Of a stretch of DNA of 64,000 bases, positions 34,237 to 47,900 are shown one piece after another. The stretch's first letter is position 1. Each line of letters starts with the position of its first letter. The stretch is from positions 2,666,001-2,730,000 of the forward strand of contig CAUJLY010000002.1 of the NCBI GenBank assembly GCA_963281155.1, read 5' to 3'. Both the position numbers and the translations under genes were made by a program. A model generated the notes under the pieces. That model was given only the letters and a program-made list of their open reading frames with translations. It had not been told where the DNA came from and made no database searches. This stretch comes from Rhabditophanes sp. KR3021. Its lineage: Eukaryota > Nematoda > Chromadorea > Rhabditida > Alloionematidae.

Positions 34237-34664
34237 GATTGGAATAAAAATGGGTTTCAAAAGCAACTCTCAATCTGATGAAACAATGAAAAGAAAAATA
34301 TCCAGTCGAAAGATCCTTTGAAAAAGAAAATTGGAGATGGGTTTACTCGCAAAATAGCTATTTTATTGTAGAGAATATCTTTAAAATCATAAAAAATCAA
34401 TATCATTTACACACTCGTCATGCTACATACTTTACCTAGGAGGACTAATATGTTATAAAATGTCATCATTCTAACTACTTGCTGATGAGATATAATATGA
34501 GTTAATAAATATATGTACAAAGTATGAAATGGGTATTACTGTGTAGCTTTTATTTTCAATATAAAGAATCAATGCAATTTTACATGGAAATATCAAACTA
34601 ATTTTGAAATATAAATGTCAACATTGGACAGAACTTAACCCTCTTTATACACTATCATTTATTT
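34237..34664. other. AT-rich spacer
   Basis: About 430 bp, with no gene seen. It probably holds the 3' UTR of the membrane-protein gene to its right (minus strand). Confidence 0.45.
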
Positions 34665-36502
34665 TTAACTAGTGCTTCCTGAACTACTACTACCTTCCAT
34701 GAACAGTTTTGTATCCTTTTTATTCTGCTTGGAATGCTTTTTGCCCTTCTTATTTTTGCCTGGCTTAATTTCATTGTTAATAGGATTTTTGACTGGAGCT
34801 CTAGCAGGTAAAAATCCACTTTCGGGTTTGATCGACTTCACTGAAAATCCTTCATCATCCCTTTTCTTTTTCCCGTCTCCAAAAAGGCTATTCCTCGAAC
34901 TGCAGCTACTTCATTGTAACTTAATGCAACCCCATCCACTACCATGAAGGCCTCTTGGTGGTTTTTCTTGCTCTGAGCATATTGATAAACAAAAGCTCCT
35001 AATATTGAAAGTGCCACAAAACAGAAAAATGGAAGAATAGCAATGTACATGATAAACATGACCTACGAAATCTTCCTCATTAAATGCATAAGTTTGATAT
35101 GGAAAGCAGGCTCTTCCTGAGATTTATTTTCTGGATTACTTTGAATTGTACAAAAAGTCGTGTTAACATCTGGGACATAATTCAATGTACACAATAGGAC
35201 ACTTGAATGGATGTTCATTGTTTTGGTTTAATTGAAGGTGGCCATAAATGTCTAAATTATTTTCATCGTTTTTATCATTCACATGCCAATCTTCATGTTG
35301 TAAAAAATAAAAAGTAACTATAATCTTTTCAAATTTCCAATGCAAAATACAGGATGGTTGAATGATTGCATAGGGACTGTGCATCATCTTTGTGTCAGTA
35401 ACATCATAAACAAAAATAAAATCACGAGCACTTAATTGAGTTTGGTGTTTTTGTTGGAGGAATGATTGATGATCCATAGAATTGAACATTGAGCGTGTAG
35501 TTCCTACATAAAAACGGCCTTCTCAATGACATTATTTCCTCCACACCCAGTGAAATCCTTTGGAACTAATTGCTCTGGAGTTGTGTAACCGTCTATGATG
35601 TGCTTTCGGTAGTGTCCTAGTTGATACTCAATTCCTACTTTCCAATCTAAGGATGTTCTGTAATATAATTGCATTCCTACATTTAAAGTTCCACAATAGA
35701 CCGTTTTGGTTTCCACATCCATATTAACTGGAATAATTCTGAGAACCGTTAAACCATTTCGTTTGGTATCAACTTTTATTAGATCGAGTTTATCAAGTTT
35801 GGGATCGTCAACCCATTTTAAAGTGTTGTCTCGATGATATTCCCGAGTTTCAAACATCCCCACTGTGGGGCATTGCACTAAAACAGGTCCCCTTGGATGT
35901 ACAATCTTTTCATACAAATATTCTCCATTACTTTGCTCTTCAAATCGAAATTCCTTGTTAGATGGCCATACAGCAAAATAGAAAGCATGGAAGTTTTCTT
36001 TTTTTCTAGTTTTGAAATCAGCAAGCTTTTTACTTCCCAACAAACATTCAGTAGCACCTTTTGAGCAGGAAGCTAATAACCCAAGATCACAATAAGGAAT
36101 AGCACATTGAATCCTCAATTTGGTTTTATCCTTTAGAGAAGCATTATCCTTATTCAGGGCCCTATAGTAATGCCACCTATCATCTTTCTGTTCAAAGTTC
36201 CGACGTAGCCAGTAATTACGTTAAAATTTGCATCGTCAATATTCAGTAATCGGTCCATCTGTGGAATTGGATCCAGTAGTGAATTGTACCGGAGCCGAAG
36301 GACTTGCTTCAATGAGTTCTCCTTCTTCATCATTTGACACATCAGGATTGACATAAACTTTGGCGAAGTCTATGTTGCCAGTTGAAAAGGGTAATCCATT
36401 GTTAGTCTGGTGAAAGTCTTTGGCAACATTGAAGACGAAGCTATCTTGGCCATGGGTGTGATTGAAAAGACAGGGAAATAGTAGTAAAGCGTATAATATC
36501 AT
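34665..36502 (-). CDS. Unrecognised type I membrane protein, Ig-like ectodomain (structure partly resolved)
   Basis: Starts at ATG 36502 with signal peptide MILYALLLFPCLFNHTHG. Two tiny introns give a consistent frame: 36259-36289 (31 nt, GTACAATT...CCACAG) and 36188-36219 (32 nt, GTAATTAC...GAACAG), leading to WHYYRALNKDNASLKD. A Cys-containing ectodomain follows, with an Ig-like pattern: VLVQCPTVGMF, LKWVDD, LTVLRIIPVNMDVETKTVYCG. From about 35520 to 35060 the frame changes twice and I could not settle the joins. A membrane segment (YIAILPFFCFVALSILGAFVY, about 35045-34985) is followed by a basic cytoplasmic tail reached through another 31-nt intron (34900-34930), ending at 34665. The gene may contain several ultra-short introns, or the assembly may carry indels. 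No family was recognised. Confidence 0.6.
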
Positions 36503-37465
36503 ACCAATAGTCTGATTCGACAGTTGAAAATTATTGCTTTTATATTATTTGTAATAATTAAATTTTGTGCAGCATTCAAATTTATTGCAACGTTTAAATT
36601 TAAAATGATTGAAACGTTTAAATTTATTTTCTTTTAACTATCAATTAAAGATGCACTTTTTATAACCATAAATTAAGTATGACACAGTTCTTAATCCGTA
36701 TAATATTGATATTATGGTTTCAATTTGATAAGGAATTGAATAAACAAATAGATTATGATCACTTCATATTTACACCTACTTAAACATCAAAAACTAATTG
36801 AAAAATATTACAGAAACGTTTTTATTCATTTAACCACTATTTGCTAAAATCTAACTTAATTTGATTGATGATGTTTGGTTCTCTGAGGATACTGTTTCGT
36901 TTTTTATTTAAAATCATGCCTAGCTTATGCAATACAAAATAGCATATTCGTATATTATACTTAATAATAACTAAATATACTAAATTATTAAAATAAATAA
37001 TATTTTTATATTTTGTCGGCTCTAAAACTGATTTTCAAAAAAATAAATTTATCTCATTTTATTTACGTGCCAAATTTGTTTTTGAATTAAGAACACGAAA
37101 TGTGAGTCATATTAACGATGCTTCGCCATATATTCAGCATAAAATTATTATTATGTCAAAACAACATATATTTCATATTCACTTACAGTGAGATATAGCC
37201 ATCAGACGAGTAAACATAATTTGACAAGTGTATTTAAAGTTTACTTTCAAAATAGTTTTTAAAATTGCGGATTAATAAAAGATGACAATTAAGAAATAGA
37301 AAATGATTTAGAGGACATTAAGTTTTTAAAAACTTTTTTGTGTCTATTATTTAAAAATATTAGGATTTGAAATTTATGTAGTATGATTAAATAGACAAAA
37401 GAAAATTGTTTAGTATAGACATTCGATCAGATTGGAGTTTTCTCTTTGCTTGAAGTGAACGTAAA
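36503..37465. other. Intergenic region, no gene seen
   Basis: About 960 bp, very AT-rich, lying between two minus-strand genes. No supported feature. Confidence 0.5.
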
Positions 37466-38982
37466 TTAAAAGGCCGGATAGAATAATGATCTTCCTGAGT
37501 TGTAAATACTTCCAAAAATGTTTTCTTGGCGGGCACGACGATTTTGTGCTGGTGAAACTAGACCAAATGAATTGGTTTGATGGAATGGAGAAGCAAAGTT
37601 GTGAGAGGAATTGTATTGGGATGAAAGGGCTGGTGAAGTTCCACGCCGGCCTCCAATCGAATTTCCAACACTATAAATGTATTGGCTATTTATTATTTAA
37701 GAAAAATATTTACCTAGCCGAATAGCCCCGTCTTTTAGCGTAATCACTGAAGTTTGTTAAAGGTTTTCTTCTAGATTCTTCAATCTTCGTGCTAACATGT
37801 TTCCTCAAATCGTTAATGTAAACATCTGGGATTGGGAGATCACAATGCTCTGTGTGAAGCATTGATACACTTGAGTGTCCAAACAATCTTTTTTCATATT
37901 CGACCATTTGTTTCCAGAATCCTAAATTTTGTCGTTAATATTTTAATATTTAATAATCATTGTGTTTTAATAAAGTATTAAGCAGGAAATAGTTTTTATA
38001 TGTAAATTAGCTTGTTCTTTTATAAAAGATCTTAACTTAATCTGATATATGAAACGTAATTTAGAGACTGTAATAATCAGCCAATTGTTGTCAAGAGTAT
38101 CAACTAATAACGTAGAGATAGCTTTGGTAGGAGAATATGAATTGCTAGTAGAAAACCACAGAGTTTTATTGAAGAAATACGTAGCCGATGAGAACAAAAA
38201 CATCAATGATTGGCAAGTGAACGCATAAAAACCTCATTAGTATGCCTTAATTAGTAGCTGTTAACCTTAATGGCCGAACTCTTAGTGAATCTTTTGCCTA
38301 GAATATTAAGTTCTGATGGATCTACAAAACGACTGGACAAATATTTATGCATCTGGAGAAACGAATGATGTGATGTATAAAAAACATCCTGTTATTGTTA
38401 AAGGAATATCAAAGTCAGTTTTTAACAAAATTTATGATTAATATCTAATTCTATTTCCTTATAAATTTTAGTGTCTTGAGTGTTACTTTAATCTACTATA
38501 TAACATTTTGTTATATTTACAAAACAGATCAACTTACCGACATTTGGGCGGACTATGGGTCTTTTTGATTTAACAAAATGGTAAGCTTGACGCAGTGTTA
38601 AGCGTTCATGTTTCATGAGATAAACAATAACTAAGGTGGCAGAACGTGATACTCCAGCAACACAATGTACCAAAGTCTTATGTCCCCGGTCCTAGAAATA
38701 GTTTAAATTAAACAAAAAATAAATCTAACTTACTTTTGTTGCCTTGATCTTATCAGCCGCCATGTCAAAATAACTACTTAAAACGGCAAAGGGACTGTCT
38801 TCAATTCTAATTTTGATAACATCAACACCCGGATAATAAACAGTAGGTTCCTCAGTGGTAGCATTAATAACGCAAGTAATTTTCTTTTGTTTCAATTTTT
38901 CAGGAGTAATAACACCTGCGCCTGACAGATACAAGTGGTCGTTTATTTCACTAATTTGCCCAAACAAAGCGATTCTTGACAT
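37466..38982 (-). CDS. Atypical dual-specificity protein phosphatase (DUSP14/18/21-like)
   Basis: Four exons (38982-38734, 38691-38538, 37921-37714, 37670-37466) give 271 aa. ATG 38982 ([14 protein letters not shown]) was chosen over an upstream TTG. The phosphatase domain has [19 protein letters not shown], the general-acid region [15 protein letters not shown] (Asp on IEDSP), and the P-loop [14 protein letters not shown], where Cys is the nucleophile of HCxxGxSRS. Exon 3 gives [14 protein letters not shown], typical of the C-terminal helix in DUSP14/18/21/28. The last 100 residues are a Ser/Asn/Arg-rich tail not found in the vertebrate relatives. Intron 2 is 616 bp against about 40 bp for the others, and holds a nested gene on the other strand. 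It dephosphorylates Ser/Thr/Tyr, perhaps MAP kinases. Confidence 0.88.
38049..38368 (+). CDS. Nested small gene within the DUSP intron (hypothetical)
   Basis: On the + strand inside DUSP intron 2. ATG at 38049 opens a frame of 56 codons ([18 protein letters not shown]..., [20 protein letters not shown]). A GTGAACG donor at 38217 and a TTAGTAG acceptor ending at 38257 leave a 41-nt intron. Exon 2 (38258-38368) continues in frame as [20 protein letters not shown] and stops at 38368, giving 92 aa. The peptide is amphipathic and helical, with no signal peptide, and its residue use is that of a real protein. The intron length equals the window's typical size. I do not recognise the family. Opposite-strand nesting in an oversized intron is common in nematodes. 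Confidence 0.5.
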
Positions 38983-41900
38983 TTTCAATAGGAAAAATCA
39001 AAATTTAGTGTTAAAAAGATTTTTCTAGAATGCGTCACCAAAATTATTAAAATGTATTTTGCATAAATGAAGGAAAATAATAAATTTAAAAAATATGTGC
39101 GATATTGGTTTCATCTCATATTTTAACGAATATATACACAGTAATATACACACTGATAAGGATTAAATGAACCATTATCCTTAATCTTACACATTTATTC
39201 ATGTTATTCATGTTTAATGTTACAAAAACATTAATATTTGGCAGAATAAGTGAATGATATAGTAAAATATAATCTGTTGCCAGTATAATTAAAAAAATTA
39301 TTTAGCCACCTACTAAATCTATCAAAAAAAGGACGACCTCTTGAAAATACGTCTGATGCAAAAATAAACTCATTAATTTATTTTAAGCCATTACGTAAAA
39401 AGAAGTCTGAGATTGACAAAAAAAAGATATGATAGCATATGTTTTTACATAAACATTTTATATTCATATGTTCATATGTTGTTATGGAATTTTTACATTT
39501 TAATAGTAAGTAAATAAATATTTATTGTTTAAGAGTGTTTAAACTATAAATTAGCTATTGGCCAAGTAATTGTCACAAAATGCAACTTATTATAATCAAA
39601 AATGTTGACGCTTACTTCAAAATGCCAATTAACAATCTATTAGATATATCTAGATTTAAAAATATAAATACTTCTAAATTACAGAAAGATGTAGTTTGCT
39701 TAAGTAAAAGCTGAATTTAATATCAAAAAAGTCTTTTGTTCTCAAATTTATTTCCCTAAATATGATCTAACCTACCTCAAAAATAAACAAATTTTACGCA
39801 ATTAACATTTATTTTGGAGTTACTAAAAATTGTGCTTAGACGACCTTCAACTTTGATCATATGATTAACATATTTAAATTGTATCAAATTTCATAATAGG
39901 TTCCGTAATGTTTTTCAGCTAAATATTATATTTAAAATAAACTTTTAAAAGGTCTAAGAAATTTAATATGACGTCAAGGTTGAATCAGCTGTAGAAACTT
40001 TGAAAGTATAACTATCCTCGGCTAGTAATCATTTGTATATGCACGTGCATCTTTTTAGCTAAAAAATCAGTCAGTGGTTGATTGTATATATTTTTTATAA
40101 TGATGTCGGCAATTGAAATAATACGGAAAGGGGGGAGTTATACGGGAGGCAAGAAGGTATACCACTGGTAAGATGAAAGTAAGATTTAAAAACAACAGTA
40201 TTAAATGTTGGAAATTGTTTATTTGTCATTATGAATCATTTAGTGATTCTTTTGAATTTGACACTCCAATTATCGTTGAGTTTTTAAAGTTTCTTTAAGA
40301 TATTAGAAATTTAAGCAATTTATATCACATTTTCTTTTTTACATTAAAAACAGCGACGGAAATAAATATGTAGTAAACTAAATTTATGTACATATTTATT
40401 TGTTCGTAATTATCTTTTTTTCGAAGAAAATATAATTATTTGGAATGCGCAAAAAAGGTATGCAAGTATTTTTAGCATTAAAATTGCCTAACTTTCGCTT
40501 AATTACGTGACGACAACATTTTTGTTGTTTAGTATAATAATGATCTTTTGAAATATCAATGAAATTATAATGAGATTAAATGCATTTAGACAGTAGAGTA
40601 TTTGATTAGGAAAATATCTTATGACACACAAAAGTTTAATAATAAGTCTGAAACAGTAAATAAAGTTCTTTTGTGCAAACAATCAAATATTTAATTGTTA
40701 TTTACGCTAAAAAATGAATTAAATGGTGTTGAAAGTAAAAACAGAATGTGCGCAAGCAACACAATAATAGGCTAATTCAGCAAATCACAATTAGTTTATT
40801 TTCAAAATTTATTGTACTAATAGGTTTATTTTATGACCCCTTGTGATAACAAAGATTCTCCCACCAAAGAATCTTCTTTTTTATATTCTAGTTGAAAATA
40901 AAAAAAGAAACAATTGTCTTTATGGGCAGAGTCACTTTTTCAGGACAATTAAGTTTATGCGAATAATAAATCAATTTAAAATTTTATTTTATTATACTCT
41001 TAAAACCTTTTTACGATATATTTTTTAAAGCAAACCATTTGAACTAAATAATAGGAATATAAAATTATCTGTCTATATTAAGTTTGATTTATTTGTAGCT
41101 ATAAGGAAGTCATCCACTCAAACCCTATTCAAAGTTATATTTCAATAAAATGATACAACCTAATTTAAGATTTAAAAAACTAGGAAGGGTACATAGTTCT
41201 CATTATTTTATAGAATAAATCTACTAGTATGCTAGATGTGAGTATGATTAAATTTTAATGAATCAGATACACTAAAAGGGAAGTCAAGAAAGTTTATGTG
41301 AAGCAAAAGTTTTCGTTTGACTTCTTATTTACTTCTCAATTAACTTCTCATTTAGTTTAATCTTGATTCAATACAACAGCTGGAAATGATTTAGTACTGA
41401 TAATGTAAAAAAGTATGTGGGTTTGAGAAATTCAAATGAATACATTAAACTTCAAAACTCACTCAAACTCATTAAAACTCCTACTCAATAATAGATTACA
41501 CTGCAAATTTGAATTAAATTATTTGCTATATTTGGTTAGGAAAGACATTTAGTCCAGTTAAAAATGTTCTAATAGAAGCAATTACTTTCAAAAAACTATT
41601 TACCTCCAAAACCGAAAAGACAGCAAAATAAGACGATGATCGTTTCCTTAATTGTAATAATCAACGTTTGCTTAGGTGTCAAGATGAGTTTAAATAGGAA
41701 TTTAATGAAGCTTAGACAACCCAATATTTCGTAATCACATTGCTTTGATACTAAATACATATTTGTTTCACCTTTGAAACTAATAATTCTGATGTTGTGA
41801 ATCATTAAAAAATATTAATCATTTTCAACACATTCAAATTTAAGCATAAATCAATGATGCACACACACCTTTTTTTGAAAAGAAACATTTGTTATTTTGT

Positions 41901-44900
41901 ATAAATAAATATTCTCTAAAAGTAAGATGATTGTAAAAAATCAAAGTGTCACACAAACAAACCACCAATTCATTCAAATGTTACCAATTTGATTGAGAAT
42001 AAAGCAAAAATGTCGACGGAAATGGATATGCACATATATTCTTGTATTATGTTTACAAATTTTAATTTAAAAAATACTCCTAAGTATTTGTTACAAAAAA
42101 TTGAAGTTCTAAATATGTAACTTGACACATATTTGCTAAGATTTAAAAGATAGTTATTTATAGGAATGTTTCTATTTTAAATGTCAAAATGACGGCTATC
42201 AATCTTATTGGGTAACTTTTTTATTTAGTTGATGTAATATTTAAGTGTGGTTGTAATTTTTAAAGAAATAGCTTTGTTCAAAATGAAATAAAAGGAAAAA
42301 TATGTCACAACTTTTAATATCTTTGTTATATCACTTAAACTTTTAAATACTTAATAGATAACTTGCTAAGTAGGCATATTTAGTATATCAAAAAGTACAT
42401 GCTTACTATAAAAAATAGAATAATTTTTAGAATATTATTTATGTCGAATTCTAAAAATAAGTGGATTTATTTTTGAAGATATTTATCATTACTCAAAACC
42501 TATATTAAGTAAGTATAGCTTACAATGACATTAAGCTTCAATTAACATGGTGGTGTTGTTTGATGCAGGAGAAGATGTGCCAAAATAATAAATGTAATAT
42601 ATGTAATATATTCAATAACAAAGCAATTTCTTATATTGCTTAAAATTTGGAAAGAAAATATAATGATGCTGATAAAGATATTACGTTTTCTTGAATAAAA
42701 AGTTACTTTGATATAAATAGTAATCTTTGGGTAAATAATCAAAGTACATTGAGATGTCAATTAAAGTATGATAAATGAGGATATTTATTGGAATTTGAAT
42801 TGACTTTTTATAGACGAAGAGTAGGTGTCCTATAGGCATCTCTCCGACAACTTCTAATATTTATTAAGGTTTCCTGAATGGGAAGGCAAACTTATCCAAT
42901 AATTCGATTGACAAAGCTAATTTTTTATTTGATTTACTTGAATTAAATTACGTTAAAAGATTAAACTTAGTTCATAGGGTTGATGTAGAAATTAATTTGA
43001 TTCAAAATAAAATTATACAAATCAAGAATCAAATTTCTGGATTATTAAATTGTTTTCAATAAATGATTTTATAATACAAATAATCTTTGACAAGCTAATC
43101 TACTATGTGGTTTAATTAAAAGAGCAGCATTATGTATAGCAATTTTTAGGAGGCAAAGTAAATTTCAATTTGCGACAGTACTATTCTTCTATAATGTTTA
43201 ATGAAGTGACAATTCATAGAAGGTGAAACATGAATTTAATTATAACATTCGTGTTACGCTTGCTTACAAACTTTAACTCTCTACTGCCTTTTAGTGATCA
43301 TTGGCAAAGGGGAACATGCAAAGCGGAAAGCTCTAAAAAGAGCACATGATGACGCAGTCAAGAAAATTTATGGAAATAGTTAAGGAATCAAATTAAATGA
43401 TAATGTACTGAATAATGAAGTTTGTTATGAGGTGGAAAAAGTTTTAAATAACGAATCTGCAATTGCGTAAAACCAGTTGATAGGGGGAAATAAAATTAAA
43501 GTTGCAACCACAAGAGTCAAGGAAACATTCAAATGACCAGGACTTTACTTTAATAAAAAAGTTAATAAACAACTGGGTTGAACATAGAAGTAATTTCAAA
43601 ACTTATAATCTTCTAACATGATCAAAACAAAAGCTTTAACACTTTTTATTCATCATTATTTACTTATTATTTTTGCAATAATCTGAAGATTTTTACTAAA
43701 CAAAATGTATGTTATTTGACGATATTATAATTATCAAATATTAAAGTACTCAAATATTTATCATTTATTACATTTTATACATTACTTATTATTGTACAAG
43801 ATAGTTTATGCTGGTATTTGAGATGCATCATTTGTAATCGGATAAATACAAAATGCTGAGGTGATAAAAAGTTTATGAAATTTAGGAATAAATTATTTTT
43901 TGAATAATAAACGATATTACATTTTTATTATTTAATAATATTTTATTTCTTTACTTTAAAAAGTCACAATTATCATAAGTTAATATCTAAAATGATCTAC
44001 TTCACAACAAAATTTAATTAAAAGTATATTTGCTACATCCAAGTATAATATGACATAAAAAATGTATTTTTGTTGACTTACGTTAAATTGTACTTATCAA
44101 ATGAATAATCAAAAAGCTCATCTAAATTTTTAATTAATGCTATCTATTTCAAAGTATATTTGTCAAAACATATTATTATATGCATCGATATATTTGATCG
44201 AAAGCAATAAGTTTCCTCAACCATAAATTTAATCATAATGCCGTTGGCTGTGATGACGATATTATTACACCAATGTTTAATAAAAAATCCATGATAATCT
44301 TCTAGATCTCGAAAAAGGCGTTTTTAATATCGTCAAAGTAGAATATTACTTAGTATTAGTTTGTTTATAAATAGACGCAATATTTTTAATAAACTTTCTA
44401 TAAATAAACACATTGTATAAAAGTTTTCGAGGAGTGTTTATAAAAAATCTTCAAAAAAAATTTAAATGGGCATTGTCCCTTTTGGGTGAAATGATTACTC
44501 TTTGGTGGTAATTATTCGCAAAGATTATTGACAATTGAAAGTAAAAAAGCAAATTACATAGAATGTCAATTGTTGTAAAGTCAAGGAACTCAAGGTAATC
44601 TCAAGTAATAGGCATTTGATTAGTTTATTTATTTGCTTATTATCAACAAAAGTCGACAACATAGATTTTATTAAGCTACATATTAATGCATCATCAAAGT
44701 CGCCTTATTTTATCACAAAAAACGACAAATTCATCAAATATGCCTGTAACGAATTTATTATTCAGATTGTAAAAAAGGTATTGTTCAATTTTATATTTTT
44801 TATACATTCTCAATTTATACTTAAAAATAGAGTCTTTCCTGAAAATGTGAGTGAGTTGAGACCCACAAAAATTGACCGCCAAAAATAGTTGGCAAATATA

Positions 44901-47900
44901 AAGTAATGGCAAGTAATTGATAGGTGATTTATTTAAGGTTGGCATCAAGACTCACTTCATTTGTAAATCTATGAAATATATAAAATAGTTTGTTTAAAAG
45001 ATAATTTAAGAATAGTGCAATGATTTTGAGAAGAATAATAAAAATGATAGAGGCTAAAGTTTGCGTTTCGTAATTGTAGAATAAAAGCTTCTTGCCATGT
45101 AGTAACTTGAGATTATATCAATTGGTGATATATCAAAATTAAATGGTAAACCAATTTTAATAATCATTGGAGCCAGTCACGGATCTTTCCACAAAGTAAA
45201 GAATATAAGGAAGCAAACAACATTTTAGATCAGTTTCACAAAAGATAACAAGAATGCGGTTTACAATAAAGTTTTTTGTATTTATTTTGAGGCAAGTCCC
45301 ACCTAAATAAATAAAAATTTGTTTTTGAAATTTTATTGTGAAAAGGATTTGTTATTTGTACAATATTAAAGGTAATACAGTTAGTTACACTCTCATTTTT
45401 TAAGATAATTACATACATGAAGACAACAAATGTGTATCTACATCCCACTCTTCTTATCATTATTATCCAGCCAACGACATCAAATTAGCACTCACAAAAG
45501 TACCAATTTGTAAGATACTTGTAAACAAGATATATTTATACATATCTATTTAAATGGATATAGGTACTTATGAAACGCATTTTAATTTAATTTTTTACGA
45601 AATGAGGATGATCATATTGGTAATTAACTTATCAAACAACATTTTTTAATCTTTTAGTGACGCACAATTTTGTCATTATAAAAATATTAATTCTTGCTAC
45701 AAATATACACTATCACACCAAAAGTTTAAAAAATAAATTCAAACAAATCTTGTTTGTAATAGAATCAATTGTATGAGGATGAATACCTCTTAACTTTTTA
45801 AGTAAAACAATAACAAAGGATAATTGACGCAACATATAATGTGCAATCTTGCGACTGTCTTTAATCTTGTAGACATAACTTTTAAGAATACAATGGTTGA
45901 ATCACACAAATTTTGAATGGATAAATCTATAAATGCTTTCATTTCCCAACAACTCTAGAACAAATAACTAAATTTGAAAGCGCCATTATCACAGCACCTT
46001 CCTTACTACTTTTCAATTCAACATTGTTTCAAAGTAATATCAGAGTAATTTCAAAATTGTTTCATAATGGACAAAAGCAAGTTTTAATATTTCAGACATT
46101 TAGATTGGATATTGAAAAGATGAATGATGTATATGTATATTTTTAAAGATAAAAACTTAAGTTGCTTCTTTTAAAGTTTGTAGCAAAAATGGTAAATGCC
46201 TTTACTTAGTCCTTTTCTAATGGAACCATTGATGATTGTTATCTGGATGTATAAGATAGATACATATATGTATCTTATATATAGCCTTGTTACAGATTCT
46301 AATTAGTTGACAAAAGCATTGTTTCATGCATCACTAGTTTAGAAGAAAAGCTTTTGTAGGGAAGTTAACTTTAAATTATTGTCCGTAGTCATTATTTTGG
46401 AGAGAGATATGTAATTGGATAATAAATATTTTTTATTGTTCAATATTTAAATACACAAATTTGGGTGGTGGTTAAGGGACAACACAATTGAAGGGTAAAG
46501 TGAATGCAAATTTAACCATGCTAATATAACTTATCTTAATGATCGCCACAGGCTATTGACAATTTTTCGGCCTCTTAATAGAGTAAATAATGTAAATAAA
46601 CCCCAAATAAGTATGAATTTTTTGAGTTGTAATAATAATTGCTACTGGGAGCTAATTTCGAACAAATTATACTTCCACACTTTATTTGTTACGCAAAAGA
46701 TCCAAAAATAACTAAAACAAGATTATTGAAGTATTTTCAAACAAAATTCCCATAAGCTTTGGTTTTTGTGTAATAAATAAGAAACATCCGGTGTGATAAG
46801 AAGTTTGTTTGAGATAAGCTAGAAAATATACAATATTGTACATTTTTTTAGTTTAATCAAAAATGGATTATTAACTGAACTAAGGATGTAATACACTAAT
46901 TAAGTGAAAAACTGGGTGATTTAATGCAAATAAAACTCTAAACAGAATTTGTTAGTGAAGAATAGAGATTTTAGAGGAAAAAACTAGAATACAGACTCAT
47001 TGAACTAATTTATCAAAATAGATAAATGTTTGTTTTGAATCCATATACATAAACGTATTTTGTAATGGGGAAAGCTTACAATTCACACCAAAATATGAAC
47101 TCATTTATCAAATTTTTCTTTTTATTTACCATGCTATAAATAATATTTTGCAAAAGTCATGCATGCTGCAATCAAAAAGTATTCAAGTAAAGTTAAAATT
47201 TTACTGAAAATTATACTACATTTTAGTACAATTAATTGATAATGCAAAAGTCTTCAAGTACACCTAATTAAATGTAATAAAATATTAATACGAAAAGATA
47301 CAAGATGAATATAATATTTTCTTACTTTTAATTCTGAAAATGTAACTATTTTGTTGAAGTGTCACTTCCAATTTAAAATGTATAGAAGACATTTGAGGAG
47401 AATGATAACAAAGGGGATATCTTCATTCGTCATGTCCAGAAATATATCAAACCTATTATAGTGTTAATGACGAAAGTGATACTTTTACGGATCTTTTCTT
47501 AATGAAAATGGTTTTAAAGTGATAAAGAATGATTAAGTAGATGCTTTTTTGAGAAGAAATGACATCTCAGCTAAATAATACAATTTTTCAATATTCTTTG
47601 CAATCATTATGTATTCTTGGTTCTTTAGAAAAAGTTCTAAAGATATTTAATTAATCATTCTATATCATACATTATTGAAATTCATAAACAGTTGGACAAG
47701 AGACATGGAAGGAGATATTTAGGGAGTTTCCAGGCACATTATCATTTTACTTCAAACAGAGATCTTTTTATTTCCCCAGAAAAAGGATTTTATTAACTTC
47801 TCTAACAAATATCTTTTTTACATTATCCTAGAAGAAGATTTTTTTAGAACTTAAACAATTCAAAATGCGTTTATTTAAATATTTCATTTTTTATTGCCTT

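Noticed and set aside
34672..34947. 91-codon Leu/Phe/Pro-rich + strand frame
   Set aside because: It is the reverse complement of the Lys/Ser/Glu-rich cytoplasmic tail of the minus-strand membrane protein.
44616..44888. 90-codon + strand frame with a signal-like start in the gene desert
   Set aside because: Ile/Phe/Lys/Asn-rich composition expected from AT-rich DNA, no partner exons, and a long overlapping frame on the other strand.
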